A stretch of 64,000 nucleotides of DNA from Yarrowia lipolytica (lineage: Eukaryota; Ascomycota; Dipodascomycetes; Dipodascales): positions 496,001 through 560,000 of the forward strand of contig NC_090774.1 in assembly GCF_001761485.1 (NCBI RefSeq). Reading direction: 5' to 3'. The translations under genes and the position numbers were made by a program. Below, in pieces: positions 30,415 to 40,750 of this stretch. The notes below the pieces were generated by a model. It saw only the letters and a program-made list of their open reading frames with translations. It searched no databases and was not told the origin of the DNA. Position 1 is the first letter of the stretch, and every line of letters starts with the position of its first letter.

Positions 30415-32568
30415 TTAATGCGACGGTCTAGACGAATGGTGTCTAGAAGAAGACTCTACACGAGTGGACGTTGCGGCGAGCTTCCGTGCAGCGTCACTAC
30501 CGTGAGGAATGAATGACAACCGGCTAGTAGAGGCAAAATTAGGGACAACTTTCTTGCGCTTGACCCGAACGCTCTCCTGATCATGATCAGGCGCGTAAAT
30601 CCACTGGACACAGTCTCGAAGAATTTCTCGACTAATGTCCATCTCGAGCTGGAACTCAGCTTCCCGCATTCGAGATTCAAAGATCTCACAGCCCTCAATC
30701 AGAGGCTCACGCTTGTGGCGCTCCTGGTATCGCTTGAACTTGATTATGGACTTGAAGTCTGTGATCTGTGTACATCCTCGAAGTTCAAGGACAGCCAGGT
30801 TGGAGGTGTAGGGAAGGATACGAGGGATAGAGTCATTGGTAAGGAGGGTGCATCCGTTAAGAGAGAGTCGGTCTAGAGAATGGCCTCTGTACCATGCGAG
30901 CTCCCACATTGACTTGTCGCACACAAAGCATCCTGCCGCACCCAAAGTATTAACCTGAGTCTTTCGAGCAATTGCAGAGATACCTCGGTATGAGATGAGA
31001 TGACCCATTTGGGTTCGACCAACGTTGAGCAGCTTCAACTGAGGACATTTGCCAGCGAGAGCCACAAGACCTTCGTTTGAGACCTTCTCACAGGCACGGA
31101 GATCAGCAATCTGCAGACGAGGACAGTTCTCAGCAACCAATTTCAGGAATGCATCATCAACTTTGGTACAGCCAGGAAGCACGATCTTCTGAAGAGAACC
31201 ACCAGCCAGGAGACCAAGGGGGGGTACAATGGCAGCACAGGTGTAGAACTCCAGCCACTCGAGAGCTCCACCAATCTTGTGCTGAAGCAGATCAATTTCA
31301 CTCTGCTGAGCGTTTGAGATCTTATGCAAAACAAATAGCTTGGTGGGGGTGTCAAAGTAGTCGTTCATTTCAGCCTCACCGTTAGCAAGCTGATGCAGAT
31401 TGGGCTGGCCGGTAGAACGAGAAAGAGACCGATGGTGACTAGAACGAGACCAAGTGATCAAGTCTTCGGGGGACCCTGTATCACTGCTCATATGAACAAA
31501 CTGACGCCACTTCTGAGAGTCGCAAAAGTGCAACTTGTTGTAGAGAAGCTTCCGAGAGACCTCGAACCAGAATTTATTCACCAACAGGCACCCGTGTAGC
31601 GCACCGTCACCCTTGAACATCTGCTGGGTGGGGGTCTGTTCCTCCTTCAATGCCCGTTCCCAGGCCTGGTGGGCCTTCTCCCTGTCTCCGTAAATTAGAA
31701 ATGCGTGTCTGAGAGATAGGGGACGTCTTCTCTGTGGCGGAGGCTCATGGGGCACCTGAACGTCTGCTTCAACATGGCTCAAAATATTGTACAGAATCTC
31801 GGGGATGCGCAGAGCCTTGTGGCACTGAGAAGAGGTAGAATCTGCGGAGGAAGAGAACTCCGAATGAACATCGGTTTCAGACAGGCAAAAGTCATCCTCA
31901 CTGTTATTGAATTCCTCAAAATCGAGCTCTTGAACTTCCTTGATTCGGTTTCGGTTCCGATCAATAAACGGATCCTCTCTGAGCGACGAGGTGTACTTGA
32001 AGGGTTGAGTCTGATAGTAACTCGTAGTCCGTCCTTTGGCACGGTGAATAGGCTGAATAGGTGAACTTTCGGGAGTCTGCTCGGGAGTCAAAAGCCCATT
32101 GTTAGATATGGCAGAAACGCCGTAATTGCTCGTATCAAGTCTAGGCGGAGGATGGCGCTGCTGAGGTCGAGTTCCACCGTTGTTTCGCTCGACCATCCAT
32201 CCCATGAGACTTTCCTGAGGGTTGGCCAGAGGCTGCGCTGGAGGTGCATAGACTGGTGGTTCTCGGTCATCAATACGGCCAGAAATGGACCTCACTCGCT
32301 CGGCAGCACCCAGAGTGAGACTTGCAAGTTTCCCTCGAAGTCCCCGGCGGCTCGGGGTAGGAGAAGACGGGCTTTTGGGCAGCTGGGAAGGTCTCTGAGG
32401 ACTTGTGTTGGGAGTTGTCCCGGTAGAACTGGACGATGCAAAGGAGGAAGACGAAGCGGGAGTGTCTTCAGGGCTGCCAAATATCAAAGCAGATGGAGTC
32501 GAGTAGGACCTCCGTTGCTGTGTGGTTGACCAGTCGCCCTTGGACCGCTTAGGCGTAGACGGTTGCAT
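30415..32568 (-). CDS. AMN1: Leucine-rich-repeat protein, Amn1-like (antagonist of mitotic exit)
   Basis: The 717-residue protein has a Ser/Pro-rich, probably phosphorylated N-terminus (1-240). An F-box-like helical region follows at about 245-345 (IPEILYNILSHVE, LLVNKFWFEVSRKLLYNKL). A series of AMN1-type leucine-rich repeats runs through about 440-620, with LPGCTKVDDAFL, LRACEKVSNEGL, LSLNGCTLLTNDSI and LELRGCTQITD. The segment LNVGRTQMGHLIS and the late EGCEIFESRMREAEF fit my memory of yeast Amn1, which restrains the mitotic exit network by binding Tem1 and also acts in daughter-cell separation. ScAmn1 is shorter (549), with the excess in the N-terminal tail. An F-box/LRR ubiquitin-ligase adaptor is the general alternative. 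Confidence 0.82.
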   Translation of the reverse strand: MQPSTPKRSKGDWSTTQQRRSYSTPSALIFGSPEDTPASSSSFASSSSTGTTPNTSPQRPSQLPKSPSSPTPSRRGLRGKLASLTLGAAERVRSISGRIDDREPPVYAPPAQPLANPQESLMGWMVERNNGGTRPQQRHPPPRLDTSNYGVSAISNNGLLTPEQTPESSPIQPIHRAKGRTTSYYQTQPFKYTSSLREDPFIDRNRNRIKEVQELDFEEFNNSEDDFCLSETDVHSEFSSSADSTSSQCHKALRIPEILYNILSHVEADVQVPHEPPPQRRRPLSLRHAFLIYGDREKAHQAWERALKEEQTPTQQMFKGDGALHGCLLVNKFWFEVSRKLLYNKLHFCDSQKWRQFVHMSSDTGSPEDLITWSRSSHHRSLSRSTGQPNLHQLANGEAEMNDYFDTPTKLFVLHKISNAQQSEIDLLQHKIGGALEWLEFYTCAAIVPPLGLLAGGSLQKIVLPGCTKVDDAFLKLVAENCPRLQIADLRACEKVSNEGLVALAGKCPQLKLLNVGRTQMGHLISYRGISAIARKTQVNTLGAAGCFVCDKSMWELAWYRGHSLDRLSLNGCTLLTNDSIPRILPYTSNLAVLELRGCTQITDFKSIIKFKRYQERHKREPLIEGCEIFESRMREAEFQLEMDISREILRDCVQWIYAPDHDQESVRVKRKKVVPNFASTSRLSFIPHGSDAARKLAATSTRVESSSRHHSSRPSH

Positions 32569-35069
32569 GGCGGAGTAAGAGTTGGGGGATGTTGTATGGT
32601 TGTTAGCTGAAATTAATGTCGAATTATGATGCTATTGGGCTGAAATTATCTTGTCGTCGTATGTGGCGATGCTGGTGTAATTACCGGTGTATCTGTGTCG
32701 AAAAACTCCTCCAACTCGCCAGCGAGTCCTATCCTCAGTTGGTACAGAAGAGAGAGCAAGAGAACCAGGGGGTATCGTTAGTATAAGAGGATGCACTTCA
32801 AATTGTAACGTCAATAAGCGTTGCACGAATAGATCAGGGAATCCAGCATAGGAGGATGCAAAAGAAACCACAGGGCTGGCTCCCGTCCTCATTGGAACAA
32901 GTCATTAGTGTAGCTACAGAGGATTGGGTTTGAGGAAACCCCTGGCTTTGTGTTAGGCTACATGAGGCATGCAAGGAAATTATCGGTTAGAGTTGGGGTG
33001 GCTGGACATCCCGACTGAGGGAGAGAGAGTAGCAACAGGCCAAGTGGGACAGAACACATGTGTTTCAGCTAACGCAGCTGGGGACGGTAGCTCATAAAAG
33101 CTGCTTTAGGTGATTGTTAAAAATTTTCACTCCAGCGTCCCTTGTTTGCAAGTTGCTCACTTAGTGGATACGCTGCAATGTCTAGAGGTCCTTGTGTGGA
33201 GCTTCAATGTGGAGCTTGCATCGGTGTGGTCTTTCTTGTGTGGCAGGTAAGTTTGGTTCGGCCACAGTTGGGACTCCTATGCAACGGATGTATACTTGGG
33301 AGTAGTTAATCACTCGTTTTTCTCGCAGCAGCAGGCCTAGCATCTGCAAAAACCTGGGCCGTCACAGTGTAGCAATTTGCGCTTGCATCCCCAGGTTAGA
33401 ACCAGCCACGAACCTTGGACATTTTGATTGGGACCTTATCTGCTTGGGTTAGGCCTTGATAACTTCTCTTAGACCAAAAATAAGAGGAAAGATTGGATCT
33501 GGGCGCTTTTTAATCGTCGGCGACAGGACAACTGATTTTGATTAATTCACGTTCTCACGGCGAATATTATTGAGTGAATAATAATGGGTAAAATCTCCAG
33601 AGATTGTCCTCTATCTGCATGATGCTGGAACCCCCGTTTGGCTTTTTGAAATGCGGCTGGTTAAGCATTAGAGCTGGGCTCCACGGCACAATGGGGACAG
33701 GCAATTGGGGGCTTTCTTTTTCCACTTTATCGCCCTCTGTCACGGCAGAGACAGAATTAGCAAGTGAGACATACGGGCGGTAGAAACCGAAATAGAACAA
33801 GCACTCTGCCCTGGTAGGTGGTGGGTCGGACTGTCCTCTTTTGCACGAGCTCTACCAAGTCGTAAGTCGTATTATTTTATATTATACAAGTCAGGCGATA
33901 CTACAACTATGCACTTGTATGTACTGTACTGTGGACTGTACTCGTACCGGTACAAGCCCCCAGTAGTTACGCGCCATTGACCAACAGGCATCTTCACACA
34001 CAAACCTACTCAACAGACATCCGCACTGTAGATCCTTCTCAATTATTGAACGATCACACGTAGAAAGCACAGACTGAGGCTGGTCCTGCCTCACTCCGAG
34101 GCTTGGTGTATCACGCGATGCGGTTACAGTAATCTCGTACTCCACTCCTGCCACCTCGCAGTGGTTTTGCCTCATCGGGGTCTAATATCTAATTTGTATC
34201 ACACCCCGCAAATTAGCCATCTCCTGTGAAACAAGCCTGAAGCTCCCTCTTCAGTCCCATTTTACTCTGGACCAGTAAGACGAGAAGACAAAAGTGGCGG
34301 CTGCGTTGTTGCTTGTATGGATATATTTGTAGGACCCCCTTCTGGGTAGACGCTGTATACTTTGTCTCCAGGTCGAGAACATTGCCTACAATACTACAAG
34401 TACTGTAGGCGATTGTGCTCTTGCTCGTGACAGGGCAATAATATAGGTGAAATTATGTCTGTCAGGTCAATCAGCGGGCACTTTTCAACTCAACTACCGA
34501 ACACTATTGCCTAAGTAAGTATTCTTTATAGTGATGGCTGTGAAGTCGCTGGAAAGCTGGTGATGCAAGCAAGATATCACTACAGTAAAAATAAGACAGA
34601 ACCTTTCATTTCCCCTGTGTTTAATCTCACGGCCTCCTTAACCGCGCAAGTACAAGGGAATAGGAGTTGGGCCACTGTATACCGAAATACCCTACAAGTA
34701 GGGTGCGACCGAGGCACATCGAAAGCGAAAAGGGGGCAACTATGGTACTCCTACGGAGGGCCCTATAAAGTGAATGCAAGCCACAGAATATCCTCCTACC
34801 TTACAAGTGCTGGTCTAAGTCACATGACTGGAAACATACCAGCAAGTGGAGGGGATCTAAGCAACGAGTCGGAATATTCCGGATCGTCTTCGGATCGTCC
34901 TATCACACCGTTATCCGTCTACACTGTACGATCGTACATACTACCCCTACTCCTTCTTGTAGTCGACAGGTAAGTACAGATAGAAACGGTTGGGATGAGC
35001 TGCATGCTGCAACTTCTGGCACACGTAAACATGCCGGACGTGTTTACAGTTCAAAGTAATATCATCAAC
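32569..35069. other. Gene-poor spacer of 2.5 kb
   Basis: No convincing gene is seen. The longest frame (34563-34973) carries spacer-type motifs and no domain, and is rejected. An imperfect inverted repeat GCCTACA/TGTAGGC (34384-34390 and 34404-34410) encloses ACTACAAGTAC. A patch of TACTGTA/TACTCGTACC motifs lies at 33920-33955. The right end is the promoter of the MAPR-like gene. Confidence 0.5.
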
Positions 35070-35753
35070 ATGAGTCGACGAAGAGCACCTGTGAAGAGCG
35101 ACCGTATCGAGGAACTCGGCGATGAGGAGGTCATCACCCGAGTCGAAACCAACGTGTCTTATTCCACAACCATCCCCACCAAGAAGACTGCTTCTTCGAA
35201 TACCACAGACAATGGATTCTCTCTGTTTGACATCATCAGATCACTGGGCTTTCTGCTCTTTCTGGGTGCCACTCTGAGCTACTACATTACTGGAACCTGG
35301 GCCTGGGGCTACGAGACTCAGCTGACGAACCCTGCGTATCTTCGACATTCCTTCAAACACAACATTTTGGGCGCACCTTACCTGAATCTTACAGATGATC
35401 AACTGAGTGTTTACGATGGAACTAGGGCTGGAGAACCCATTTATGTTGGTGTTGGAGGCAAGGTCTACGACGTCTCAGCCAACCCCTTGACCTATGGACC
35501 CGGTGGCCCCTACCACTTCTTTGCTGGACGAGATGCTGCCCGAGCCTTTTCAACCGGCTGTTTCCAGACTGATCTGACCTGGGATGTCCGTGGTCTGGAC
35601 CCCGACACTGTGGCGAAGGACATCCGAGGCTGGCAGCGATTCTTTGAGAAGAACAAAAAGTACTTCTACGTTGGCCAGGTTGTGCATCCTGAGCCCAGCG
35701 GTGAGCCTCCAAAGTTCTGCCAGGGTCAAAAAATGCCTGGAGGAAGGCATTAA
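35070..35753 (+). CDS. Membrane-associated progesterone-receptor (MAPR)/Dap1-like cytochrome b5-fold heme protein
   Basis: The 227-residue protein starts best at the ATG at 35070 (MSRRRAPVKSD); upstream in-frame ATGs at 34995, 35004 and 35031 would add a poorly conserved leader. One membrane helix lies at about 56-74. The MAPR-type cytochrome b5-like domain spans about 104-205, with LTDDQLSVYDG, a GKVYDVSANPLTYGPGGPYHFFAGRDA core, and ARAFSTGCF. Tyr133, Tyr142 and Tyr148 are candidates for the tyrosine heme ligand that replaces the histidines of cytochrome b5. Family members bind heme and support P450s and sterol synthesis at the ER. The TM segment and the DLTWDVRGLDPD insertion make it closer to the membrane-anchored fungal paralogues than to ScDap1 itself (152 residues). 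Confidence 0.85.
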   Translation: MSRRRAPVKSDRIEELGDEEVITRVETNVSYSTTIPTKKTASSNTTDNGFSLFDIIRSLGFLLFLGATLSYYITGTWAWGYETQLTNPAYLRHSFKHNILGAPYLNLTDDQLSVYDGTRAGEPIYVGVGGKVYDVSANPLTYGPGGPYHFFAGRDAARAFSTGCFQTDLTWDVRGLDPDTVAKDIRGWQRFFEKNKKYFYVGQVVHPEPSGEPPKFCQGQKMPGGRH

Positions 35754-36960
35754 GAGTTGCGAGTAATTGACAGCACCCATGCTGTCTCATTATAGCTTTG
35801 TGGCTCCTCCTTGCTTTTTAGAACGCTCTGTCTGGGCTGTGCACACGCACCACATGCGCCAGTAGATTGAGGTAACGGCACCTACATTCTCTGATTGATA
35901 GCGATATCTTCTGTGAATATATGGTATACGATGGAATGCCTGCTGTACAGAACAAAGGAAACCGTACATACAACTACTGTGTTTCAAGCGCACCAAACCC
36001 TCCTACTATCGGACTCCATGACAAGAGGAACTAATCTGCGTATCGCAAGAGCATTGGGTCCACGCCTCCAATATCAGGATAGGTAGCCTACAGTACATAC
36101 TGTACACAACAGTCCGAAACCGTATCGTAGTCTGAGCAGTCTAAAATTACCACAGTAGACCCCTTAATACAGGGACGCCGAGATACTGGCATTTAACCAC
36201 TTGTTAACTGGTGCTGGAAGACACGCAATAGTAAAACGTGGTGGCGCTGAGTTTTGTTAGCCTGCTATTTAGCTGGGCTTGTATCTGTACCGGTACGGTG
36301 TCGGTACGTGCAACTCGCTTCCTGCTGCCTACTTGTACCGATACAAGTACAAGGGACAGGTAGTTCGGAGAAGTCGATAAGTCTACAAGGTGACCTTGCA
36401 TTAGTGCAGCACTAGACACCACCAGATGCGTCCCTTGTGCCGTCTCCTACTTGTAGGGGGTTGGGGCCAGTATTTTTACAGTGGCCTAGCAATCGCTACA
36501 AGTACTCGTACTGCAGACCTCTGGCCTATCCATTCCTACTCGACTTTGACAGACTGTCTCACCCGATAAGCTCTCAGTCCTGCAAAGCCGTTTGGTGGCC
36601 ATGTTTTGAGCTGCAGTTGAGAGGTCTTTTGAAGATGAAGACCAAACAACCTATAGGCATTCGGTGAAGAAAAACAGGTTACATTGGTGACTTATAGAAC
36701 CCGGGACACTAATACTCTAGAAAAAGAGAGCAGGGAGAAAATACACAGCCAGTAGACTCGCCACCATCGTCACAAAATTGTATTTTGGGTCCCACTGTTA
36801 CATCTATGGCACTCCCATTGCTAAACTCTAGCTAGTGCCGTGCGTAAATTCATGCAGTCTCTAGACATTTGGCCATTTGGGGAGGGAGCAGTTGAACTAT
36901 TAAAAACCGGAGTCGACTTTTCTACGTTAAGGGCAACTGGATCTTCATCACACGGCCACC
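35754..36960. other. Intergenic region, 1.2 kb, upstream of SSY5
   Basis: Two genes in tandem on the plus strand flank it. It carries a TACTTGTA/TACAAGTA inverted repeat (36330-36337 and 36342-36349), TACAAGTACTCGTAC near 36497, and a single GATAAG at 36565-36570. No coding frame is convincing. Confidence 0.5.
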
Positions 36961-38994
36961 ATGTCCTACAGAAAGATATTTGGCAAAAAGAAAGATAAGG
37001 AGCCCGAGGAGGGCGCACCCAGACCTCGACCTGAAGACGCCCAGAGCGTCAGTACAGCGGGCACAGCTGGCAGCAGTTATATGTCCTCGATTTTTTCGCG
37101 GAATACCAGAAATACATCGGGGACTGCTTCTACATCCGCTTCAGCTGGCTCCACGGGCAGCGCCAGAAGCTATCACAAGGAGGGAGCAGCTGCGGGACGA
37201 GTCAACGTGTTGGAGACTATCAGCGATGTGGCAGATACGGTTGGAGTGGACGTGCCTCAACAGGTGAAAAGAGGACAGTTCGGTACAAGCGACAGAAACC
37301 ACGGTATTTCCGCCAGCCAGCCTAGTTTGTCTTCGCCAAATGCTTACCTGGGCGCTGGAAGCCCTACAAACCTCTTCTCTGGAGCCCCTTCTAGTGGAGG
37401 AGCCTCTTCTCCTGTGTTTCCCTTCGCGGTGAATGAGGTTCACATGCGAGAAGTCCACGAAAGCTTGGCTCAGCTGAACGCTGAGTCCAGCGCGCTACTG
37501 CAACACATATTCAACGGTGTATTTACTCCAGTTATGGCGTCTACTGCCTTGCAGAGACTCATGAGAGACTTTATCAATTTCACCGAAATGGCCTCTGACG
37601 TGACTGTGCAACAGCTGGCACCCACCATCAAGGTGGTACTCCATCTGAGTGATAACCTGCTTGGTCCCGAAGATATCCAGTCGAGAAAATTACTGCTACG
37701 TACCCTGCATGAACTGGGCCGTCGTATCGGGGTCTTACCTCGACTCTCGGGCACCGTCAGCGAGCCTCGAAATTTTGCTATTGGCGAAATGGCCTCCGAA
37801 CTTGAAGCGTTGCCACAGGTTCTGCGAATCATGGACCAGATTTGCACTGCCCAAAGCGAGGTGGCAGACCAAGACGGTGCCTTCATTGCACCAGTTCTTC
37901 GTGGTCTTACACCCCAATTCTCCGTCCTCACACTCTCTTTTGGATACCCGCAGCCGGAGCAGTCTCACTACGATATGGTGTCTCAATTAAGTACCTCGTC
38001 GCCACAAAGTGTCCATCTTTACTGCCACAAAAACCAGATTGCTGCTTGTGCAAACTTCAAGCCTCCCTATAGAATCCCCACGGACCCTCAGTCGCCACCC
38101 ATGTCTCTTTCCATCGCATCTAACGACGGTACGGCATCAGGAACCCTCGGCGGATTCATCTACCCCAAAATTAGCGCCAACGACCCTGCTCTGGCTGCCT
38201 ACGCTCGTTCTACCTTTGCCATGACCTGCGGTCATGTCTGTCTCTCCGAGAAAACCGGGCAGAATCCCCCTGTCTCAGCACCCTCCCCTGTGCTCATCAA
38301 CATGTACCGTGCTGCTCTGAAGAAGGAACAGGTGAAATACGCTCCAAACACGGCTGCATACACACAGTTTCAGAATGCTATCGACGAGACCAAGGGTCCC
38401 AACACTTTGGGGTCTGTTGTTTGGGGTGAACGAGCTGTTGTCAACGGAGCCATTTCCGATGTGGCTATCATCAAGTGTGACACTGGTCTTACATGCCGAA
38501 ACACTCTGGGTGACGATGTCGTCTTCACCGAGTATGACCCTGCTCTTGTTTTTGGTAACCTCGAGGTTCGATCGGTGGCCCAGAAGCTTGTTCCCGGAAT
38601 GAATGTTTTCAAGTACGGCTCTACATCAAGATACACTAGGGGTGTATACAACGGCCCCAAAATTGTCTACTGGGCTGAGGGACGAATTCAGAGCAGCGAA
38701 TTCGTGGTCACCACAGACTCAACTCCCATGTTTGCTCTTGGAGGAGACAGTGGTGCCTGGCTTCTTCACAAGGTCGAGTCCGAGAACCCTTCGCTGAGTG
38801 TTATGGGTATGCTTCACTCTCACGATGGAGAGGTCAAGCAGTTTGGACTCTTCTCACCCATGAATGTTATCCTTGATAGACTCGAGCAGGTTACTCATGT
38901 CAAGTGGGGAGTGGTGGGAACTACCGACGACGAGGGGGAGGACCTCGCAGGGGGGAGTGACAGTGATGCCAGCGAACACAACCACAGCGATTAG
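36961..38994 (+). CDS. SSY5: SPS-sensor endoprotease Ssy5 (chymotrypsin-like)
   Basis: The 677-residue product matches the size of yeast Ssy5 (699). Ssy5 is the serine protease of the Ssy1-Ptr3-Ssy5 amino-acid sensor; on signal it cleaves the latent factors Stp1/Stp2 and so switches on amino-acid and peptide permease genes. The N-terminal ~370 residues are a Ser/Gly-rich inhibitory prodomain. The catalytic triad can be placed at H425 (TCGHVC), D500 (SDVAIIKCD) and S597 (GGDSGAWLL), with spacing close to the yeast triad 465/545/640. Autoprocessing between prodomain and protease is expected from the family. The start MSYRKIFGKKKDK follows the leader directly at the first ATG. A PTR2-type transporter, a family target of this pathway, lies 9.7 kb downstream. 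Confidence 0.93.
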   Translation: MSYRKIFGKKKDKEPEEGAPRPRPEDAQSVSTAGTAGSSYMSSIFSRNTRNTSGTASTSASAGSTGSARSYHKEGAAAGRVNVLETISDVADTVGVDVPQQVKRGQFGTSDRNHGISASQPSLSSPNAYLGAGSPTNLFSGAPSSGGASSPVFPFAVNEVHMREVHESLAQLNAESSALLQHIFNGVFTPVMASTALQRLMRDFINFTEMASDVTVQQLAPTIKVVLHLSDNLLGPEDIQSRKLLLRTLHELGRRIGVLPRLSGTVSEPRNFAIGEMASELEALPQVLRIMDQICTAQSEVADQDGAFIAPVLRGLTPQFSVLTLSFGYPQPEQSHYDMVSQLSTSSPQSVHLYCHKNQIAACANFKPPYRIPTDPQSPPMSLSIASNDGTASGTLGGFIYPKISANDPALAAYARSTFAMTCGHVCLSEKTGQNPPVSAPSPVLINMYRAALKKEQVKYAPNTAAYTQFQNAIDETKGPNTLGSVVWGERAVVNGAISDVAIIKCDTGLTCRNTLGDDVVFTEYDPALVFGNLEVRSVAQKLVPGMNVFKYGSTSRYTRGVYNGPKIVYWAEGRIQSSEFVVTTDSTPMFALGGDSGAWLLHKVESENPSLSVMGMLHSHDGEVKQFGLFSPMNVILDRLEQVTHVKWGVVGTTDDEGEDLAGGSDSDASEHNHSD

Positions 38995-39335
38995 GTAAGC
39001 CTTTAGGATGAGGTGGTGGGAACCGCCACCTCACAAAAGCCGACGCGGGTGCTCAAAAGCCTATTGGCTCATTTGGTGAGAGGCCTAATGACGTCACCAT
39101 AAGGCCACTTCCACGCAACACAACACACATGTTATTATGGTACGACACCTTGGCCACTTATAATACATTGTGGTGGATCAATTGAGCTCGTTTGATGGCC
39201 TAGTCTAATCTTTTATGATGGGACGCGTTTCTATACTGGAAGCGTCCCTCGTTAACACTGACACCCCAGGCGGTTTTGAGCAATCACAGTCGCACTGACT
39301 ATATATTTATGTATCAATTAATGCCTATTTATCGA
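38995..39335. other. Convergent spacer after SSY5
   Basis: It lies between the stops of SSY5 and the small membrane-protein gene. A perfect TGACGTCA (CRE/ATF type) sits at 39089-39096, in a 3' rather than promoter position. Short flanking AGGCC/GGCCT repeats are visible. No gene is seen. Confidence 0.5.
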
Positions 39336-39872
39336 TTAGACAAAGAGCAGACCAGTAAAGAGAGCGAGAGTGACCTCGGGAACACCAACAATGCTCTGCT
39401 TTTTGATGTGTCGCTGGGTCTGTCGTCGGTAAGACCACACAGAGAGACCAGTGAAGCAGATGGCACCGGTGACGTAGATGTATCCGAGAGAGATTTTCGC
39501 CCAGCAGTTGAAGACGCAGTTGACCTCCTTGTCGGTCATCTCACCGACAAGACCGGTGTATCGGGCCCACATGACAGCCAGGGGTCCGAGGGGCTCAACA
39601 ACTCGCTTGAACAGGGGAAACAGCAGGGTGATAGGAGAGTACCACTCATTGAGGGTGATGTTGGAGATGTCGAACTTCTTGGCCAGCTTGTTCTCGCACT
39701 CGCAGCTCTCAAGAGACTTGTTTTTCAGGAGTGCAACGCCTCGAGCAGTGTGAATGGCAGCAACAACGGGGAAGGCAGCAGCAAACAGAGTGTAGCCAGC
39801 AACGGTGCCGGTGAACTGGTAGAAGGAAGGCTCCTTGATGAGTGTCTTGACGGTGTCGCAGAATCGAGTCAT
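39336..39872 (-). CDS. Hypothetical multi-pass membrane protein, 178 residues
   Basis: The ATG at 39872 (MTRFCDTVKT) is the first in frame; the longer frame begins with TTG. Hydrophobic segments lie at about residues 20-43, 80-105, 118-140 and 160-178, so three or four membrane helices are likely. A Cys-rich, basic/acidic loop near 52-62 (LESCECENKL) separates the first two. Two Lys/Arg runs (RRQTQRHIKK) precede the last. No family is recognised. Good codon usage and a clean start support expression. It converges with SSY5. Confidence 0.7.
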   Translation of the reverse strand: MTRFCDTVKTLIKEPSFYQFTGTVAGYTLFAAAFPVVAAIHTARGVALLKNKSLESCECENKLAKKFDISNITLNEWYSPITLLFPLFKRVVEPLGPLAVMWARYTGLVGEMTDKEVNCVFNCWAKISLGYIYVTGAICFTGLSVWSYRRQTQRHIKKQSIVGVPEVTLALFTGLLFV

Positions 39873-40750
39873 TGTCAATGTGTTGTTTTTCAGTTGTCTA
39901 GAAGGTGTGAGAATAGTGTTGAGTGACCTGTCACATGGGTTTGTTGGATGGGGTTAGGGAAGCAATGTTCCGCCTTAGACGAGAAGGATAGACTTTTGAA
40001 TATGCAGGACCTGCATTATCTACTGGAGGCGAAGACATTCAAAAGGACATATTGTAGCTTGTATTTTGGCAAATCGCTCAACCCATAACCACGTTTGCTT
40101 GGTGTGGATTTCTTTGTGTCTTTTTGATATCTTTGGCCTTGTTCTCATGGACCTAAATTCTCTGTGTGGAGTTACTTTGCCACAGTGGCAAAACGACCAA
40201 GCGAAAGTGAGTTAAGGTGCAGCACGGTTAGTAATGGACCCTTTGATTGGCCACAGTTTTGTCTGGACAACTCAACAACCGCTGGAATAGCGATACTAGA
40301 GGTTTATCTACGACGAGAATGGTTTTGTAGAGGAATCACCAGAAGAATCTGAAACAGTAGAAAAACCAATGGCAAGTAAAGTTGCAAGCCGTTGCATTTT
40401 AGAAATGTAACAATGAAACCATCTGAAAGTCAAACATGTCGCCATGGTAGTCCCGGCAGACATGGAGCTCTCGCGACCCCCTACAACAGTTGTTTCCTTT
40501 AACAAGCACCCACTGTAATTACCGTATGTACTGTAAGTGGGGTTTTGAATTATTTTACAGGCCATCTCATAATGACTACTTGTAGGGGCTGTTTATTCTG
40601 TTTATTACACCCCTGGCCAACTTGGGACAAGCACAAGGGCTACGAACATTGATATTTCTCTCACCCACTTTAAAAACATGACATCAAATCCACCGTATAT
40701 TACAATCTATATATTTTAATACTCCATGAGTACTTTAAGTTGTTTGTTGC
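39873..40750. other. Intergenic region, 0.9 kb
   Basis: It separates two minus-strand genes: the 3' end of RRP6 and the start of the membrane-protein gene. No coding frame or RNA gene is recognised. Confidence 0.5.

Noticed and set aside
34563-34973. 137-codon ORF just before the MAPR-like gene
   Set aside because: It contains spacer-type palindromic motifs (for example CCCTACAAGTAGGG near 34690), no domain, and a different character from neighbouring genes.
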